From Campylobacter novaezeelandiae (GTDB taxonomy: Bacteria > Campylobacterota > Campylobacteria > Campylobacterales > Campylobacteraceae), in NCBI RefSeq assembly GCF_004323845.1, contig NZ_QPGR01000006.1, positions 1-64,000 of the forward strand: 64,000 nucleotides of DNA. Direction: 5' to 3'. Numbering within the stretch: position 1 is the stretch's first letter; the number at the start of each line of letters is the position of its first letter. Shown piece after piece: positions 18,653 through 27,683 of this stretch. The notes beneath the pieces were generated by a model, which saw nothing but the letters and a program-made list of their open reading frames with translations, was not told where the DNA came from and ran no database searches. The position numbers were made by a program, and so were the translations under genes.

Positions 18653-19840
18653 ATGATTTTAATTGCGATTTTATGTTTTTATACTGCAATTTTTTCTTTG
18701 ATTTCTTACATGCAAATTCAATTTTTAGAAAAGCAAAAATTAAAAAAAGCTTTCATTTTAGACGATGAAGCTTACAAAAATGCAGCAAATATAGCAATTG
18801 AAAATGAAAAATTTAAAATATTTTCTAATTTTTATACATTAATTATTAATATGCTTTGGATTGCATTTGGTTTTTTCTATCTTAAAAAAATTCTTATTCA
18901 TTCTAATTCTATCTTAGAGAATACCTTGTTTTTACTTCTTTTTTTAATCATAACCAGTCTTTTGAATTTGCCACTTAGTTTATATGAAAATTTTGTTAAA
19001 AATAAAAAGCAGGGTTTTTCTAATATGACTTTAATGCTTTTTATTAAAGATGGTATAAAATCTTTAATTTTATTAGTAATTTTTGGTTTTTTAATTTTAT
19101 ATGCTTTATTGTTTTTTTATAATTATTTTGGAGCTTTTTGGTGGATAATAGCTTTTATATTTTCTTTTGTGGTTATTTTGATTATAAATGTTATTTATCC
19201 TATTTTAATCGCTCCTTTGTTTAATAAAATGCAAAAACTTAACGATGAAAATTTATTAAATCAGATTACAAGTTTAATGCACAAATGTGGTTTTAATGCT
19301 AATGGAATTTATGTGATTGATGCAAGTAAAAGGGATAAGCGTTTAAATGCTTATTTTGGAGGTCTTTTTAAAAGTAAAAGAGTTGTTTTATTTGATACGC
19401 TTTTAAAAGCTTTAAGTCAAAAAGAGTTATTGGCTGTTTTAGGTCATGAATTGGGACATTTTGTTCATAAAGATATAATCAAATTTTTATTTATTAATGC
19501 TTTGGTAATGTTTATTTTATTTTTTCTTTTTGCTAATTTACCAAATTTTGTTTACGAAGAAAGTCATTTAACAGATGTTGATGCTGGAGTATTTTTGCTT
19601 TTATTGATTTTTGGCAATGTTTTTAGCTTTATTGTTGCTCCTTTGGTTAATTTATTAAGTAGAAATAATGAATTTAATGCTGATCAATATGGTGCTAAAA
19701 TGACTTCAAAAGATGATATGAAAAGTGCTTTAATTACTCTTGCAAAAGAAAATAAAGCCTTTGTAAAATCAAGTCGTATTTATACTTTTTTTCATTTAAG
19801 TCATCCAAGTATTAGCGATAGACTTAAGGCTTTAGATTGA
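18653..19840 (+). CDS. M48-family membrane metalloprotease (Ste24/CAAX-protease type)
   Basis: The 395-residue integral membrane protein carries the zinc motif HELGH at residues 265-269 and a downstream acidic ligand in NNEFNADQYGA near residue 340. Hydrophobic segments occupy residues 1-25, 55-110, 135-185 and 280-330, the arrangement of Ste24-type rather than HtpX-type proteases. It probably degrades or processes membrane proteins from the inner membrane. AAGGAG precedes the ATG. It overlaps prmC through TTGA, and matches the C. jejuni gene upstream of prmC (Cj0723). Confidence 0.9.
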   Translation: MILIAILCFYTAIFSLISYMQIQFLEKQKLKKAFILDDEAYKNAANIAIENEKFKIFSNFYTLIINMLWIAFGFFYLKKILIHSNSILENTLFLLLFLIITSLLNLPLSLYENFVKNKKQGFSNMTLMLFIKDGIKSLILLVIFGFLILYALLFFYNYFGAFWWIIAFIFSFVVILIINVIYPILIAPLFNKMQKLNDENLLNQITSLMHKCGFNANGIYVIDASKRDKRLNAYFGGLFKSKRVVLFDTLLKALSQKELLAVLGHELGHFVHKDIIKFLFINALVMFILFFLFANLPNFVYEESHLTDVDAGVFLLLLIFGNVFSFIVAPLVNLLSRNNEFNADQYGAKMTSKDDMKSALITLAKENKAFVKSSRIYTFFHLSHPSISDRLKALD

Positions 19841-20643
19841 GGATAAAACAAGCATTAAATTTAGCTAAAGAGTCTTTAAAAGACTATGAAAGTGAAGCTA
19901 TTTTTATTTTATGTGAATATTTAAAAAAGGATAAAATTTGGCTTTTTTTAAATGAGGATTTAGAATTTGATGAAAAGCCTTATTTTGATTTAATTTCACG
20001 TTTTAAAAAAGGAGAGCCTTTTGAATATATTTTTAAAAAGGCTTATTTTTATAATTTAGAATTTTATGTTGAAAATGGAGTATTAATTCCAAGATATGAT
20101 AGTGAAATTTTACTTACAAGACTCATTGAGCTATGTAAAAAGAATCATTTTGAAAATATCTTGGAAATAGGTTTTGGAAGTGGAATTTTGGGCATTGTTT
20201 TAGCCAAAGAATTAAACCTTAAAATCACTGCTTGTGATATTAGTGTTAAGGCTTTAGAGATTGCCAAGAAAAATGCAAAATTTCATAAAGTAGACCATTT
20301 AATCAATTTTATTTTATCTGATTTTAGAGATTTAAAAGATAAAAAATTTGATCTTATTTTTTCAAATCCTCCTTATATTAAAAATAATTATAAGCTTGAT
20401 AAATGGGTTCTTAGTGAACCTAAAGAGGCTTTATTTGGCGGGGAAAAAGGATATGAAGTTTTAAAAGATATTATAGAATTTAGTTTTATTAATAATGTCA
20501 AATATTTAGCTTGTGAATTTGGCTATGATCAAAAAGAAATTTTACAGAAACTTTTAAGTAAAAATTTTTATCAAAGTCAGTTTTTTAAAGATGAAAGAGG
20601 TTTTAATAGAGCTTTTTTAGCAATTTTAAGGAGAGAACAATGA
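19837..20643 (+). CDS. prmC: Release factor glutamine methyltransferase
   Basis: This enzyme methylates the glutamine of the GGQ motif in peptide release factors; its likely target RF1 is encoded at 42767. The 268-residue protein has the SAM-binding motif EIGFGSGILGI near residue 110 and the catalytic NPPY at residues 177-180. The start is TTG at 19837, overlapping the protease stop in a TTGA junction, so there is no separate ribosome site of note. Confidence 0.92.
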   Translation: MRIKQALNLAKESLKDYESEAIFILCEYLKKDKIWLFLNEDLEFDEKPYFDLISRFKKGEPFEYIFKKAYFYNLEFYVENGVLIPRYDSEILLTRLIELCKKNHFENILEIGFGSGILGIVLAKELNLKITACDISVKALEIAKKNAKFHKVDHLINFILSDFRDLKDKKFDLIFSNPPYIKNNYKLDKWVLSEPKEALFGGEKGYEVLKDIIEFSFINNVKYLACEFGYDQKEILQKLLSKNFYQSQFFKDERGFNRAFLAILRREQ

Positions 20644-21116
20644 AAGCTATTAATCTTTTTTTACTCAGTGCGATCGTGGGTATTGAATTGATTCTTGGAG
20701 TCGTAGTTGCACCAATTATTTTTTATCCTAAGAATATTATAGGAGAAGGAGTTTTGAGTCATTTTCAAAGTGGATTAATGATGACTCAGATTTTTATACA
20801 ATTTGGTTATATCTTACTTTTTGTATCATTTTTTAACTTTTTTTATGAATGTTATAGTTTTTTTAAATACAAAATAAAATTTCAAGTTAGATTTTCAAAA
20901 TTAATACTTTCTTTATTAATTTTAATTTTAGGTTTGTTATTTGTTTTTTATTTTAGTAATTATATAACAGAACAGCAAAAAATTTTAGGCGAACAAGTAA
21001 TACAAAATGAAGAATTTAAAAGTATGCATTCAGCAAGTGAGGTTGTATTAAAAATTATCATTATAATGCAAGTTATTTTGTTTTTTTTAAGCTTTAAGAT
21101 AGATAAAAAATACTAA
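20640..21116 (+). CDS. DUF4149-type integral membrane protein
   Basis: A 158-residue protein with four hydrophobic segments (about residues 5-28, 45-70, 85-108 and 135-155). It resembles the small membrane proteins annotated DUF4149 and corresponds in position to C. jejuni Cj0721. Function is unknown. Its ATG overlaps the prmC stop (ATGA). Confidence 0.75.
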   Translation: MKAINLFLLSAIVGIELILGVVVAPIIFYPKNIIGEGVLSHFQSGLMMTQIFIQFGYILLFVSFFNFFYECYSFFKYKIKFQVRFSKLILSLLILILGLLFVFYFSNYITEQQKILGEQVIQNEEFKSMHSASEVVLKIIIIMQVILFFLSFKIDKKY

Positions 21117-21146
21117 AATAGTATAAATTTAACTAAAGGAGGAACT

Positions 21147-21896
21147 ATGAAAGTCAGTAATACAAATGTAATGCAGCAAAATCATTATTTAGATAGTGCT
21201 CAAAAAGCTTCTGAAAAAGCCTTAGGAAACATTGCTGCTGTTAGAGCTATTAGTGGAGTTGATAGTTCTAATTTAGCTATTGCCGATTCTTTAAGATCAA
21301 ATGCTAGTACTATAGATCAAGGTATTGCTAATGCTTATGATGCTATAGGTGTTTTACAAATAGCTGATGCAAGTTTAAGTAGCATTTCTCAAAGTGCGGA
21401 TAAATTAAGCGAGCTTTCTGTTAGAATGAATAATGCAGCTTTAAATGATAGTCAAAAATCAATCTTAAGGACTGAAGCATCACGCATTCAAGAATCAATT
21501 GAAGATTCTTTTAACAATGCAAGCTATAATGGCAAGAATGTATTTCAAAGTATGGATTTTGTAGTTGGAAGTGGAAGTGAAAATTTTAATTTAAATGCTT
21601 TAAATACAAAAAATTTAAGCATTGATGATCCTGAAAGTATTTCAAATTTTAAAGACCAACTTGGAACTTTAAGATCAGAAATTGGATCAGGTATAAATTC
21701 TTTAACTTCAAATATTAACTCTAGTGTTCAAAACAGCATTAATGCTAAATCTTCAGAAAGTAATTTATTAAACAATGATTTAGCAAAAAATGTGAATGAT
21801 TTAAATCAGTCTTATTTAAAAGAAAACGCTTCTGCATTTATAGCAGCACAATCTAATATGATGTTACAAGCTAAACTAGCTAGTTTATTAGGTTAA
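21147..21896 (+). CDS. flaC: Flagellin-like secreted protein FlaC
   Basis: The 249-residue protein keeps the conserved D0/D1 ends of flagellin: the N-terminal part with ISGVDSSNLAIADSLRS, and a C-terminal part ending SNMMLQAKLASLLG. It lacks the variable outer domains. In C. jejuni, FlaC is exported through the flagellar type III apparatus but is not part of the filament; it binds host cells and can signal through TLR5. A strong AAAGGAGG lies before the ATG. It ends at a hairpin that contains its own stop codon. Confidence 0.95.
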   Translation: MKVSNTNVMQQNHYLDSAQKASEKALGNIAAVRAISGVDSSNLAIADSLRSNASTIDQGIANAYDAIGVLQIADASLSSISQSADKLSELSVRMNNAALNDSQKSILRTEASRIQESIEDSFNNASYNGKNVFQSMDFVVGSGSENFNLNALNTKNLSIDDPESISNFKDQLGTLRSEIGSGINSLTSNINSSVQNSINAKSSESNLLNNDLAKNVNDLNQSYLKENASAFIAAQSNMMLQAKLASLLG

Positions 21897-21922
21897 ATAG
21901 AGTCTTTTGGGACTCTATTTAA
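21893..21922. terminator. Shared terminator of flaC and yggS
   Basis: A perfect 12-base inverted repeat (TTAAATAGAGTC, loop of six, then its complement). It covers the flaC stop (21894-21896) on one strand and the yggS stop (21917-21915) on the other. Confidence 0.75.
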
Positions 21923-22538
21923 ATAAAATACTCCCAAGCCTTACCATATTTGATCCACATTTAATAGCTATTTCAAAATCATTACTCATACCCATAGAGC
22001 AAATTGTAGCTTTGTATTTTTTTAAATTTTCATAAATTTTATAAGCTTGTTCAAAATCTTTAGCAATTTGTTTTTTGTCATCACTATGAGAGGCCATGCA
22101 CATAATTCCGCATAAATTTAAGCGAGGACATTCTTCTTGAATTTGAAGATATTCTTCTAAGGCTTTATCAGGTTGTATTCCTTGTTTAGAGTCTTCTTTT
22201 GCTATATTGATTTCAAGTAGAGTATCTAAAGTATAATCTAATTTTTTATCAACTAATTTAGCTATTTTAATTCCATTGCAAGATTGCCATAAATGAGGTT
22301 TTTGACGGATTAAAAGATTGATTTTATTGCTTTGAAGATTTCCTATAAAATGCCATTTTATATTTAAATTTTCTTTATCGAGTTCTTCTTTTTTTGTTTT
22401 TAAAGCTTGAATACGATTTTCCCCAAATTCTTTAATACCTAGTTTGTAAAAATTTTTAATGGTCACACCATCAACATATTTGCTTGCACCAACTAAACGA
22501 ATATTTTGTGTAAGTTTTAGTATATTTTCTAAATCCAT
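21915..22538 (-). CDS. YggS-family pyridoxal-phosphate homeostasis protein
   Basis: A 207-residue PLP-binding protein with the alanine-racemase-like barrel. The lysine motif LVGASKYV lies near residue 17, followed by FGENRIQAL and WHFIGNLQSNK, the family hallmarks. The last part carries SMGMSNDFEIAI, which binds the PLP phosphate. These proteins buffer PLP and affect amino-acid pools. I start at ATG 22538, which gives MDLENILKL and an ATGA overlap with the gene before it; a longer frame would reach 22574. Confidence 0.9.
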   Translation of the reverse strand: MDLENILKLTQNIRLVGASKYVDGVTIKNFYKLGIKEFGENRIQALKTKKEELDKENLNIKWHFIGNLQSNKINLLIRQKPHLWQSCNGIKIAKLVDKKLDYTLDTLLEINIAKEDSKQGIQPDKALEEYLQIQEECPRLNLCGIMCMASHSDDKKQIAKDFEQAYKIYENLKKYKATICSMGMSNDFEIAIKCGSNMVRLGSILFK

Positions 22539-22828
22539 CAATTCTCTTTTAGTCTCCATCCTAAATAAGCACACGAAAGTGAAAATAAAAAGATAAGATT
22601 AAGCTCTAAATTTTTAAAACCAATAAAACTAATAGAAGTAGCACTATATAAAAATCCACCCATAGCACTATACATACAAAGAGTGCTTAAGGTTCCATTT
22701 TCTGCCATTTTTTTACAAGGACAAATTTTATAGACTTTCTTCTTTGTTTTATTTTTTAATTTAAGTCCTAGCAATGCAAAACAATTTAAAAAAATAAAAA
22801 TGTATAATAAAAGAGAATCCAAATTCAA
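22538..22828 (-). CDS. Small membrane protein (Cj0808-like)
   Basis: A 96-residue protein with two or three hydrophobic segments (residues 5-22, 50-70 and 74-92). A short basic loop contains the pair CPCKK. It corresponds to the small hydrophobic protein between the MBL hydrolase and its neighbour in C. jejuni. The start is TTG at 22828, overlapping the hydrolase stop in a TTGA junction with AAGG upstream. Function is unknown. The two nearby cysteines could bind metal, but that is speculation. Confidence 0.7.
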   Translation of the reverse strand: MNLDSLLLYIFIFLNCFALLGLKLKNKTKKKVYKICPCKKMAENGTLSTLCMYSAMGGFLYSATSISFIGFKNLELNLIFLFSLSCAYLGWRLKEN

Positions 22829-23424
22829 TGAAAATACCTTAACCAGCTTGGTAAATGAAGAATCTCTTCTTGTAAAGTACTCTCTTCTCCATGTCCAGGT
22901 AAAAGACGAAAATCTTCTTTATAAAGTAGAACTTTTTCTAAACTTTTTTTCATATTTTGAGCATTAGAATAAGGAAAATCCCATCTTCCTATACTCCTAT
23001 AAAATAAAAAATCTCCACTAAACATTAAATTTTCGCCTTTTACTTCTATCATCGAGCAGCCTGGAGTATGACCAGGTAAAAAATGAAATTTAAAAGTTAT
23101 GCCATTAATGTCAATGTCATTTTCATTTTCAACTAAAATATCGGCTTTACTTTTTTCAAAACCTTGATTGAAAGGATCTTCAAGAAAAAATGCGTCTAAT
23201 TTATGAATGTAAATAGGAATATTGAATTTCTTTTTAACTTTGGCATTATCCCATACATGATCGTAATGTCCATGAGTATTTAAAATGGCTATAGGATTTT
23301 TAATATTTTTTTCTATAAATTCTAAAGCTCCCATACCAGGATCTATGATAAATTCGCCTTTGTTTGTATTTAAAATATAACAATTTGTTTCATAAGGACC
23401 ACAAGCTTGTTTAATTATTTGCAT
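22825..23424 (-). CDS. Metallo-beta-lactamase-fold hydrolase (glyoxalase II-like)
   Basis: The 199-residue protein has the metal-binding motif THGHYDHVWD near residue 50, LPGHTPG near residue 117, and further ligands in FSGDFLF and LLPGHGEES. Length and motifs match the short glyoxalase II-like hydrolases acting on thioesters. It corresponds to Cj0809. It is divergent from nadE and leads the three-gene minus-strand group ending with yggS. Confidence 0.88.
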   Translation of the reverse strand: MQIIKQACGPYETNCYILNTNKGEFIIDPGMGALEFIEKNIKNPIAILNTHGHYDHVWDNAKVKKKFNIPIYIHKLDAFFLEDPFNQGFEKSKADILVENENDIDINGITFKFHFLPGHTPGCSMIEVKGENLMFSGDFLFYRSIGRWDFPYSNAQNMKKSLEKVLLYKEDFRLLPGHGEESTLQEEILHLPSWLRYFH

Positions 23425-23451
23425 TTTAATCCTTCTTGCTTTAAAATTTAT

Positions 23452-23457
23452 TATAAT
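23452..23457 (+). promoter_or_regulatory. Likely -10 box of nadE
   Basis: TATAAT 29 bases before the nadE ATG, in the 61-base divergent gap. The same AT-rich patch also reads TATAAT-like on the minus strand, so it may drive the MBL gene too. Confidence 0.45.
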
Positions 23458-23485
23458 TATACATTATTTTAAAGGTATAAAACTT

Positions 23486-24232
23486 ATGGATTATGAAAAA
23501 TTAACTCAAAGAATTTATGAATTTATAAAAACAAAGGTTAAAAGTGCGAATGCAAAAGGAGTAGTGCTTGGTTTAAGCGGAGGAATTGATTCAGCATTAG
23601 TAGCAACACTTTGCAAGAATGCTTTAAAAACTGATATTTTTGCTCTTTTGATGCCAAGTAAATACTCAAACGAACAAAATTTACAAGATGCTCTTAAACT
23701 TTGTAAAAAATTAAATATAGAATATAAAATTATTAAAATTGATAAAATTTTAGCTTCATTTTTAGAGCAAAGTCAGGATACAAACAAAATTAGAATGGGT
23801 AATTTATGCGCTAGAATTCGTATGAGCTTGCTTTATGATTATTCTGCATTAAAAGGATATTTGGTTGTTGGAACTTCAAATAAAAGCGAGTTGATGTTAG
23901 GCTATGGAACAATTTATGGAGATTTAGCTTGTGCTTTTAACCCTATAGGAAGTCTTTATAAAAGCGAAATTTATAATTTGGCTACATTTTTAAATTTAGA
24001 TCAAGCCTTTATACAAAAAGCTCCAAGTGCTGATCTTTGGGTAGGGCAAAATGATCAAGAGGATTTAGGTTTTTCTTATGAGGAAATTGATCAAGGCTTA
24101 AAAGCTTTAGAATTTAATGATGAAAAGAAAATACTAAAATTGAATCCTGAGCTAATTTCCATGCTTAAAGAAAGAATGGCAAAGAACGCCTTTAAAAGAT
24201 CTTTACCGGAAATATTTAATGACTTGGCTTGA
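23486..24232 (+). CDS. nadE: NH3-dependent NAD+ synthetase
   Basis: This enzyme amidates nicotinic acid adenine dinucleotide to NAD+. The 248-residue protein is the short, ammonia-using form without a glutaminase domain. The PP-loop SGGIDS is at residues 31-36. The substrate motifs VVGTSNKSELMLGYGTIYGD and APSADLW follow in the right order. It overlaps lpxK by 14 bases. Confidence 0.95.
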   Translation: MDYEKLTQRIYEFIKTKVKSANAKGVVLGLSGGIDSALVATLCKNALKTDIFALLMPSKYSNEQNLQDALKLCKKLNIEYKIIKIDKILASFLEQSQDTNKIRMGNLCARIRMSLLYDYSALKGYLVVGTSNKSELMLGYGTIYGDLACAFNPIGSLYKSEIYNLATFLNLDQAFIQKAPSADLWVGQNDQEDLGFSYEEIDQGLKALEFNDEKKILKLNPELISMLKERMAKNAFKRSLPEIFNDLA

Positions 24233-25130
24233 TAGGTATTTTTTTAAACCATCTTTTTGGCAAAAGTGTTTGGCTTTTATCTTGCTTCCTGTAAGTTTTT
24301 TATATTCTTTGATGGCTATTTTAAATTTATATTTTAGAAAAAACATAGATTTTAAAAAACCCATTATTAGTGTGGGAAATTTAAGTTTTGGTGGCAATGG
24401 AAAAACTCCAATATGCAAAGCTATTGCCAAAGAATTTGAAGGAGTTTTTATCGTGCTTAGAGGATATAAAAGAAAAAGTAAAGGACTTTTTGTTGTAAAA
24501 GCCAATAACCAAATTTTATGCGATGTAATGCAAAGTGGCGATGAAGCTATGGAATATGCTTATGAAGAAAATATAAGCGGAGTAATAGTAAGTGAAAATA
24601 GAGCAAAAGGTATACAAAAAGCTTTTGATTTAGGAGCTAAAATTATTTTACTTGATGATGCTTTTTCAAAATTTTATATCAAAAAGTTTGATATTTTATT
24701 AGAAAGCAAGATAGAGCCTTATTTTAATTTTACTTTGCCAAGTGGAGCTTATAGACTTCCTAAATTTTATAAAAAGAAGGCAAATTTTATTGCAAAAGAG
24801 GGTAAAGATTTTTATCGCTACTCTTTTGTAAAGGAAAATCCTAAAGCTATTTTAGTAACAGCTATTGCTAAGCCTTTTAGGCTTTATGAGCATTTTATAA
24901 AGGCTAGAGCTTGTTATTTTTTTAATGATCATTATGAATTTAAAAAAGAAGAACTTAAAAAATTACTTGATAAACATCATTGTGATACTTTAATGCTTAC
25001 TTTTAAAGACTATGTGAAAGTAAAAGATTTTGGTTTTAAGTGTCAAATTATAGAATTAAATATAGAATTAGAAGATAGTTTTAAAAAAGTTTTACAAAAC
25101 TATTTAAGGAGTTTTAATGCAACTTGTTAG
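24219..25130 (+). CDS. lpxK: Tetraacyldisaccharide 4'-kinase
   Basis: This enzyme phosphorylates the lipid A disaccharide precursor at the inner membrane. The 303-residue protein has an N-terminal membrane-associated helix (residues 14-32) and the P-loop GNLSFGGNGKTP near residue 48, both typical. The start ATG lies inside the end of nadE. Its 3' end overlaps thrC by 14 bases. kdsB, the KDO-activating enzyme, lies two genes on. Confidence 0.93.
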   Translation: MTWLDRYFFKPSFWQKCLAFILLPVSFLYSLMAILNLYFRKNIDFKKPIISVGNLSFGGNGKTPICKAIAKEFEGVFIVLRGYKRKSKGLFVVKANNQILCDVMQSGDEAMEYAYEENISGVIVSENRAKGIQKAFDLGAKIILLDDAFSKFYIKKFDILLESKIEPYFNFTLPSGAYRLPKFYKKKANFIAKEGKDFYRYSFVKENPKAILVTAIAKPFRLYEHFIKARACYFFNDHYEFKKEELKKLLDKHHCDTLMLTFKDYVKVKDFGFKCQIIELNIELEDSFKKVLQNYLRSFNATC

Positions 25131-26520
25131 CACAAGAGATGGAAAAAATAAAGTAGATTTTAAAGAAGCCTTAATTAATCCTAGTGCAAAAGATGGAGGA
25201 CTTTATACTTTTGATGAGATTTTGCCTTTTAATGCTTATAATTTAAAAGATTTAAGTTATGAAGAATTTGCTTTAAAATTTATAGAACAATTTCATTTTG
25301 GTTATATTGATTTATTTAAAAAGGCCTTGCAAACCTATAAAGAATTTGATGATAAAACAGCTTTATTTTTAAGAAAAGTAAATGAAAATTTGTTTATCAA
25401 TGAGCTTTATCATGGCCCAACTCGTGCTTTTAAAGATATGGCTTTGCAACCTTTTGGCGTACTTTTAAATGAATTAAATAAAAATGATAAAATTTTAATT
25501 ATTTGTGCAACAAGTGGTGATACTGGACCAGCTACTTTAAAAAGTTTTGAAAAATTTCAAAATATTAAGGTTGTTTGCATTTATCCTAAAGATGGCACAA
25601 GTGAAATTCAAGCTTTGCAAATGCAAGCTTTAAATAAAAATCACTTAAGAGTTTTTGCAATAGAAGGAAATTTTGATGATGCTCAAAATACTTTAAAAAA
25701 GTTATTATTAAAAGATGATTTTAAAAGGATATTGAGCAATTTAGATTTTAAACTTTGTGTAGCAAATTCTATTAATTTTGGAAGAATTTTGTTTCAAATG
25801 ATTTATCATTACTATGCTTGTGTGAAACTTGATAAAGTATTAGATGTTATAGTTCCAAGTGGTAATTTTGGCAATGCTTTAGCAGCATATTATGCCAAAA
25901 AAATGGGAGCTAAAATAGATCGTATTAAAATTGCTACTAATTCTAATGATGTTTTAAGTGATTTTTTCAATCAAGGTATTTATGATATAAGAGAAAGAAG
26001 TCTTAAAAAAACTATTTCTCCAGCTATGGATATATTAATTTCTTCAAATATAGAGCGTTTGCTTTTTGATAAATTTAAAGATTTAAGAACCAAAGAATTG
26101 ATGAATGACTTAAAAGAAAAAAAATATTTTTATTTAAATAAAGATGAACTTGATAGTTTAAAGCAAGATTTTGATGCTTCTTCTTGTTCAGATTTAGAAT
26201 GTATGAATTTTATTAAAAAATATTCTAAAGATTTTTTAATTGATCCACATACGGCAACTTGTTTTAAACTTTTAGATGAAGATAAAAGTACTCTTATAAC
26301 TTCAACAGCAGAATGGACAAAATTTACCCCAAGTATATACAAAGCTTTATTTGATCAAGAGTTAAATAATGAAAAAGAAGCTATGCTTGAAATTGCTTTA
26401 AAATTTGATTATCAAATAAAACCAGATTTACTTGCTTTATTTGATATAAAAAATGAGAATTTAAAAGCTTATAAGTGTGATGAGCTTGAAAATGAAATTA
26501 TAGATTGGATAAAACAATGA
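25117..26520 (+). CDS. thrC: Threonine synthase
   Basis: This enzyme makes threonine from phosphohomoserine. The 467-residue protein belongs to the longer bacterial/fungal class. The PLP-binding lysine is K106 in TRAFKDMALQ, and the PLP phosphate loop is IVPSGNFGNALA near residue 245. A good AAGGAG sits six bases before the ATG. Older C. jejuni annotation labels this locus thrB, but the fold seen here is the synthase. Confidence 0.93.
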   Translation: MQLVSTRDGKNKVDFKEALINPSAKDGGLYTFDEILPFNAYNLKDLSYEEFALKFIEQFHFGYIDLFKKALQTYKEFDDKTALFLRKVNENLFINELYHGPTRAFKDMALQPFGVLLNELNKNDKILIICATSGDTGPATLKSFEKFQNIKVVCIYPKDGTSEIQALQMQALNKNHLRVFAIEGNFDDAQNTLKKLLLKDDFKRILSNLDFKLCVANSINFGRILFQMIYHYYACVKLDKVLDVIVPSGNFGNALAAYYAKKMGAKIDRIKIATNSNDVLSDFFNQGIYDIRERSLKKTISPAMDILISSNIERLLFDKFKDLRTKELMNDLKEKKYFYLNKDELDSLKQDFDASSCSDLECMNFIKKYSKDFLIDPHTATCFKLLDEDKSTLITSTAEWTKFTPSIYKALFDQELNNEKEAMLEIALKFDYQIKPDLLALFDIKNENLKAYKCDELENEIIDWIKQ

Positions 26521-27236
26521 TAATTATACCTGCTAGATTAAAATCAACAAGATTTCCTAAAAAAATTCTTTATAAAATTAATAATGTTCCAATGTTTATA
26601 GCAACAGCTCAAAAAATGTCAAAAATTGATGAGGTGATTATAGCTTTAGATGATGAAGAGGTTTTAAAAATTGCTAAAGATTTTGGTTTTAAGGCAGTTT
26701 TAACTTCAAAAGATCATGAAAGTGGCACAGATAGGATTAAAGAAGCAAGTGATATTTTAAATTTAAATGAAAATGAAATTATTATCAATGTGCAAGCTGA
26801 TGAGCCTTTTATAGAGGAAGAAAATATAATTAAATTTAAAGAATTTTGTTCTATGAATTTAAATGAAGATGTTTTTATGGCAAGTTGTTATAAAAATATA
26901 TCTAAAATTGAAGCTAGTGATCCAAATTTGGTCAAAGTTGTAATTGATAAATTTGATTTTGCCTTATATTTTTCAAGAGCTAAAATTCCTTTTGAAAGAG
27001 AAGATTATAATGATTTTAAAGGACACTTAGGAATTTATGGTTATAGGGTTAAATCATTAAAAGAATTTTGTGCATTTAAAAGTTCAAATTTAGAAAAAAG
27101 TGAAAAATTAGAACAATTAAGAGCATTAGAAAATGGTAAAAAAATTAAAATGCTTAAAATTGCTACTAAAAGTATAGGCATAGATACTTTAGAGGATTAT
27201 GAAAAGGCATTAAAAATTTTTGATCATGCACATTAA
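26517..27236 (+). CDS. kdsB: 3-deoxy-manno-octulosonate cytidylyltransferase
   Basis: This enzyme activates KDO with CTP for the lipopolysaccharide core. The 239-residue protein opens with the nucleotide-binding motif IIIPARLKSTRFPKK and carries NVQADEPFI near residue 92, which holds the metal-binding Asp. I start at ATG 26517, which overlaps the thrC stop and gives the normal N terminus; an upstream TTG at 26505 would add four residues. Confidence 0.93.
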   Translation: MIIIPARLKSTRFPKKILYKINNVPMFIATAQKMSKIDEVIIALDDEEVLKIAKDFGFKAVLTSKDHESGTDRIKEASDILNLNENEIIINVQADEPFIEEENIIKFKEFCSMNLNEDVFMASCYKNISKIEASDPNLVKVVIDKFDFALYFSRAKIPFEREDYNDFKGHLGIYGYRVKSLKEFCAFKSSNLEKSEKLEQLRALENGKKIKMLKIATKSIGIDTLEDYEKALKIFDHAH

Positions 27237-27666
27237 AAAAGCAAATTTAAGTGATTTACCAATTTTATTACCATTGGCTTTTTTACTTTTTGGTGGTGAT
27301 AAAAATACTTTAGAACAAGAACTTAAGAAGTTGCTTTGTTCTAAAAATCATATTTTTTTCTTATTGTATGTAGAAAATAAAGAGATTGCTTTTGCATCAG
27401 CTTCTTTAAGATTTGATTATGTAGAAGGATCTAAAACATCTCCTGTTGGTTATTTGGAGGCAATTTTTGTTAAAGAAGAATTTAGGAGAAAATCTTATGC
27501 AAGTTCTTTATTAAAAGCTTGCCAGTTATGGGCTTTAGAACAAGGAGCTTTAGAATTTGCAAGTGATTGTGAGTCTAAGAATCTTGATAGTATTAAATTT
27601 CATCAAGCTATGGGTTTTGATATTGCCAATCATCTTGTTTGTTTTATAAAAAAACTTAAAATTTAA
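27226..27666 (+). CDS. GNAT-family N-acetyltransferase
   Basis: The 146-residue protein has the GNAT core: a strand ending YLEAIFV and the acetyl-CoA loop EEFRRKSYASSLLKAC near residues 82-98, followed by SKNLDSIKFHQAMGF. That last segment resembles aminoglycoside 6'-type and related small-molecule acetyltransferases, but the substrate cannot be told. The start overlaps the end of kdsB; TTG at 27220 is also possible. Confidence 0.8.
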   Translation: MHIKKANLSDLPILLPLAFLLFGGDKNTLEQELKKLLCSKNHIFFLLYVENKEIAFASASLRFDYVEGSKTSPVGYLEAIFVKEEFRRKSYASSLLKACQLWALEQGALEFASDCESKNLDSIKFHQAMGFDIANHLVCFIKKLKI

Positions 27667-27683
27667 TTTTTGATAGGACTAAA

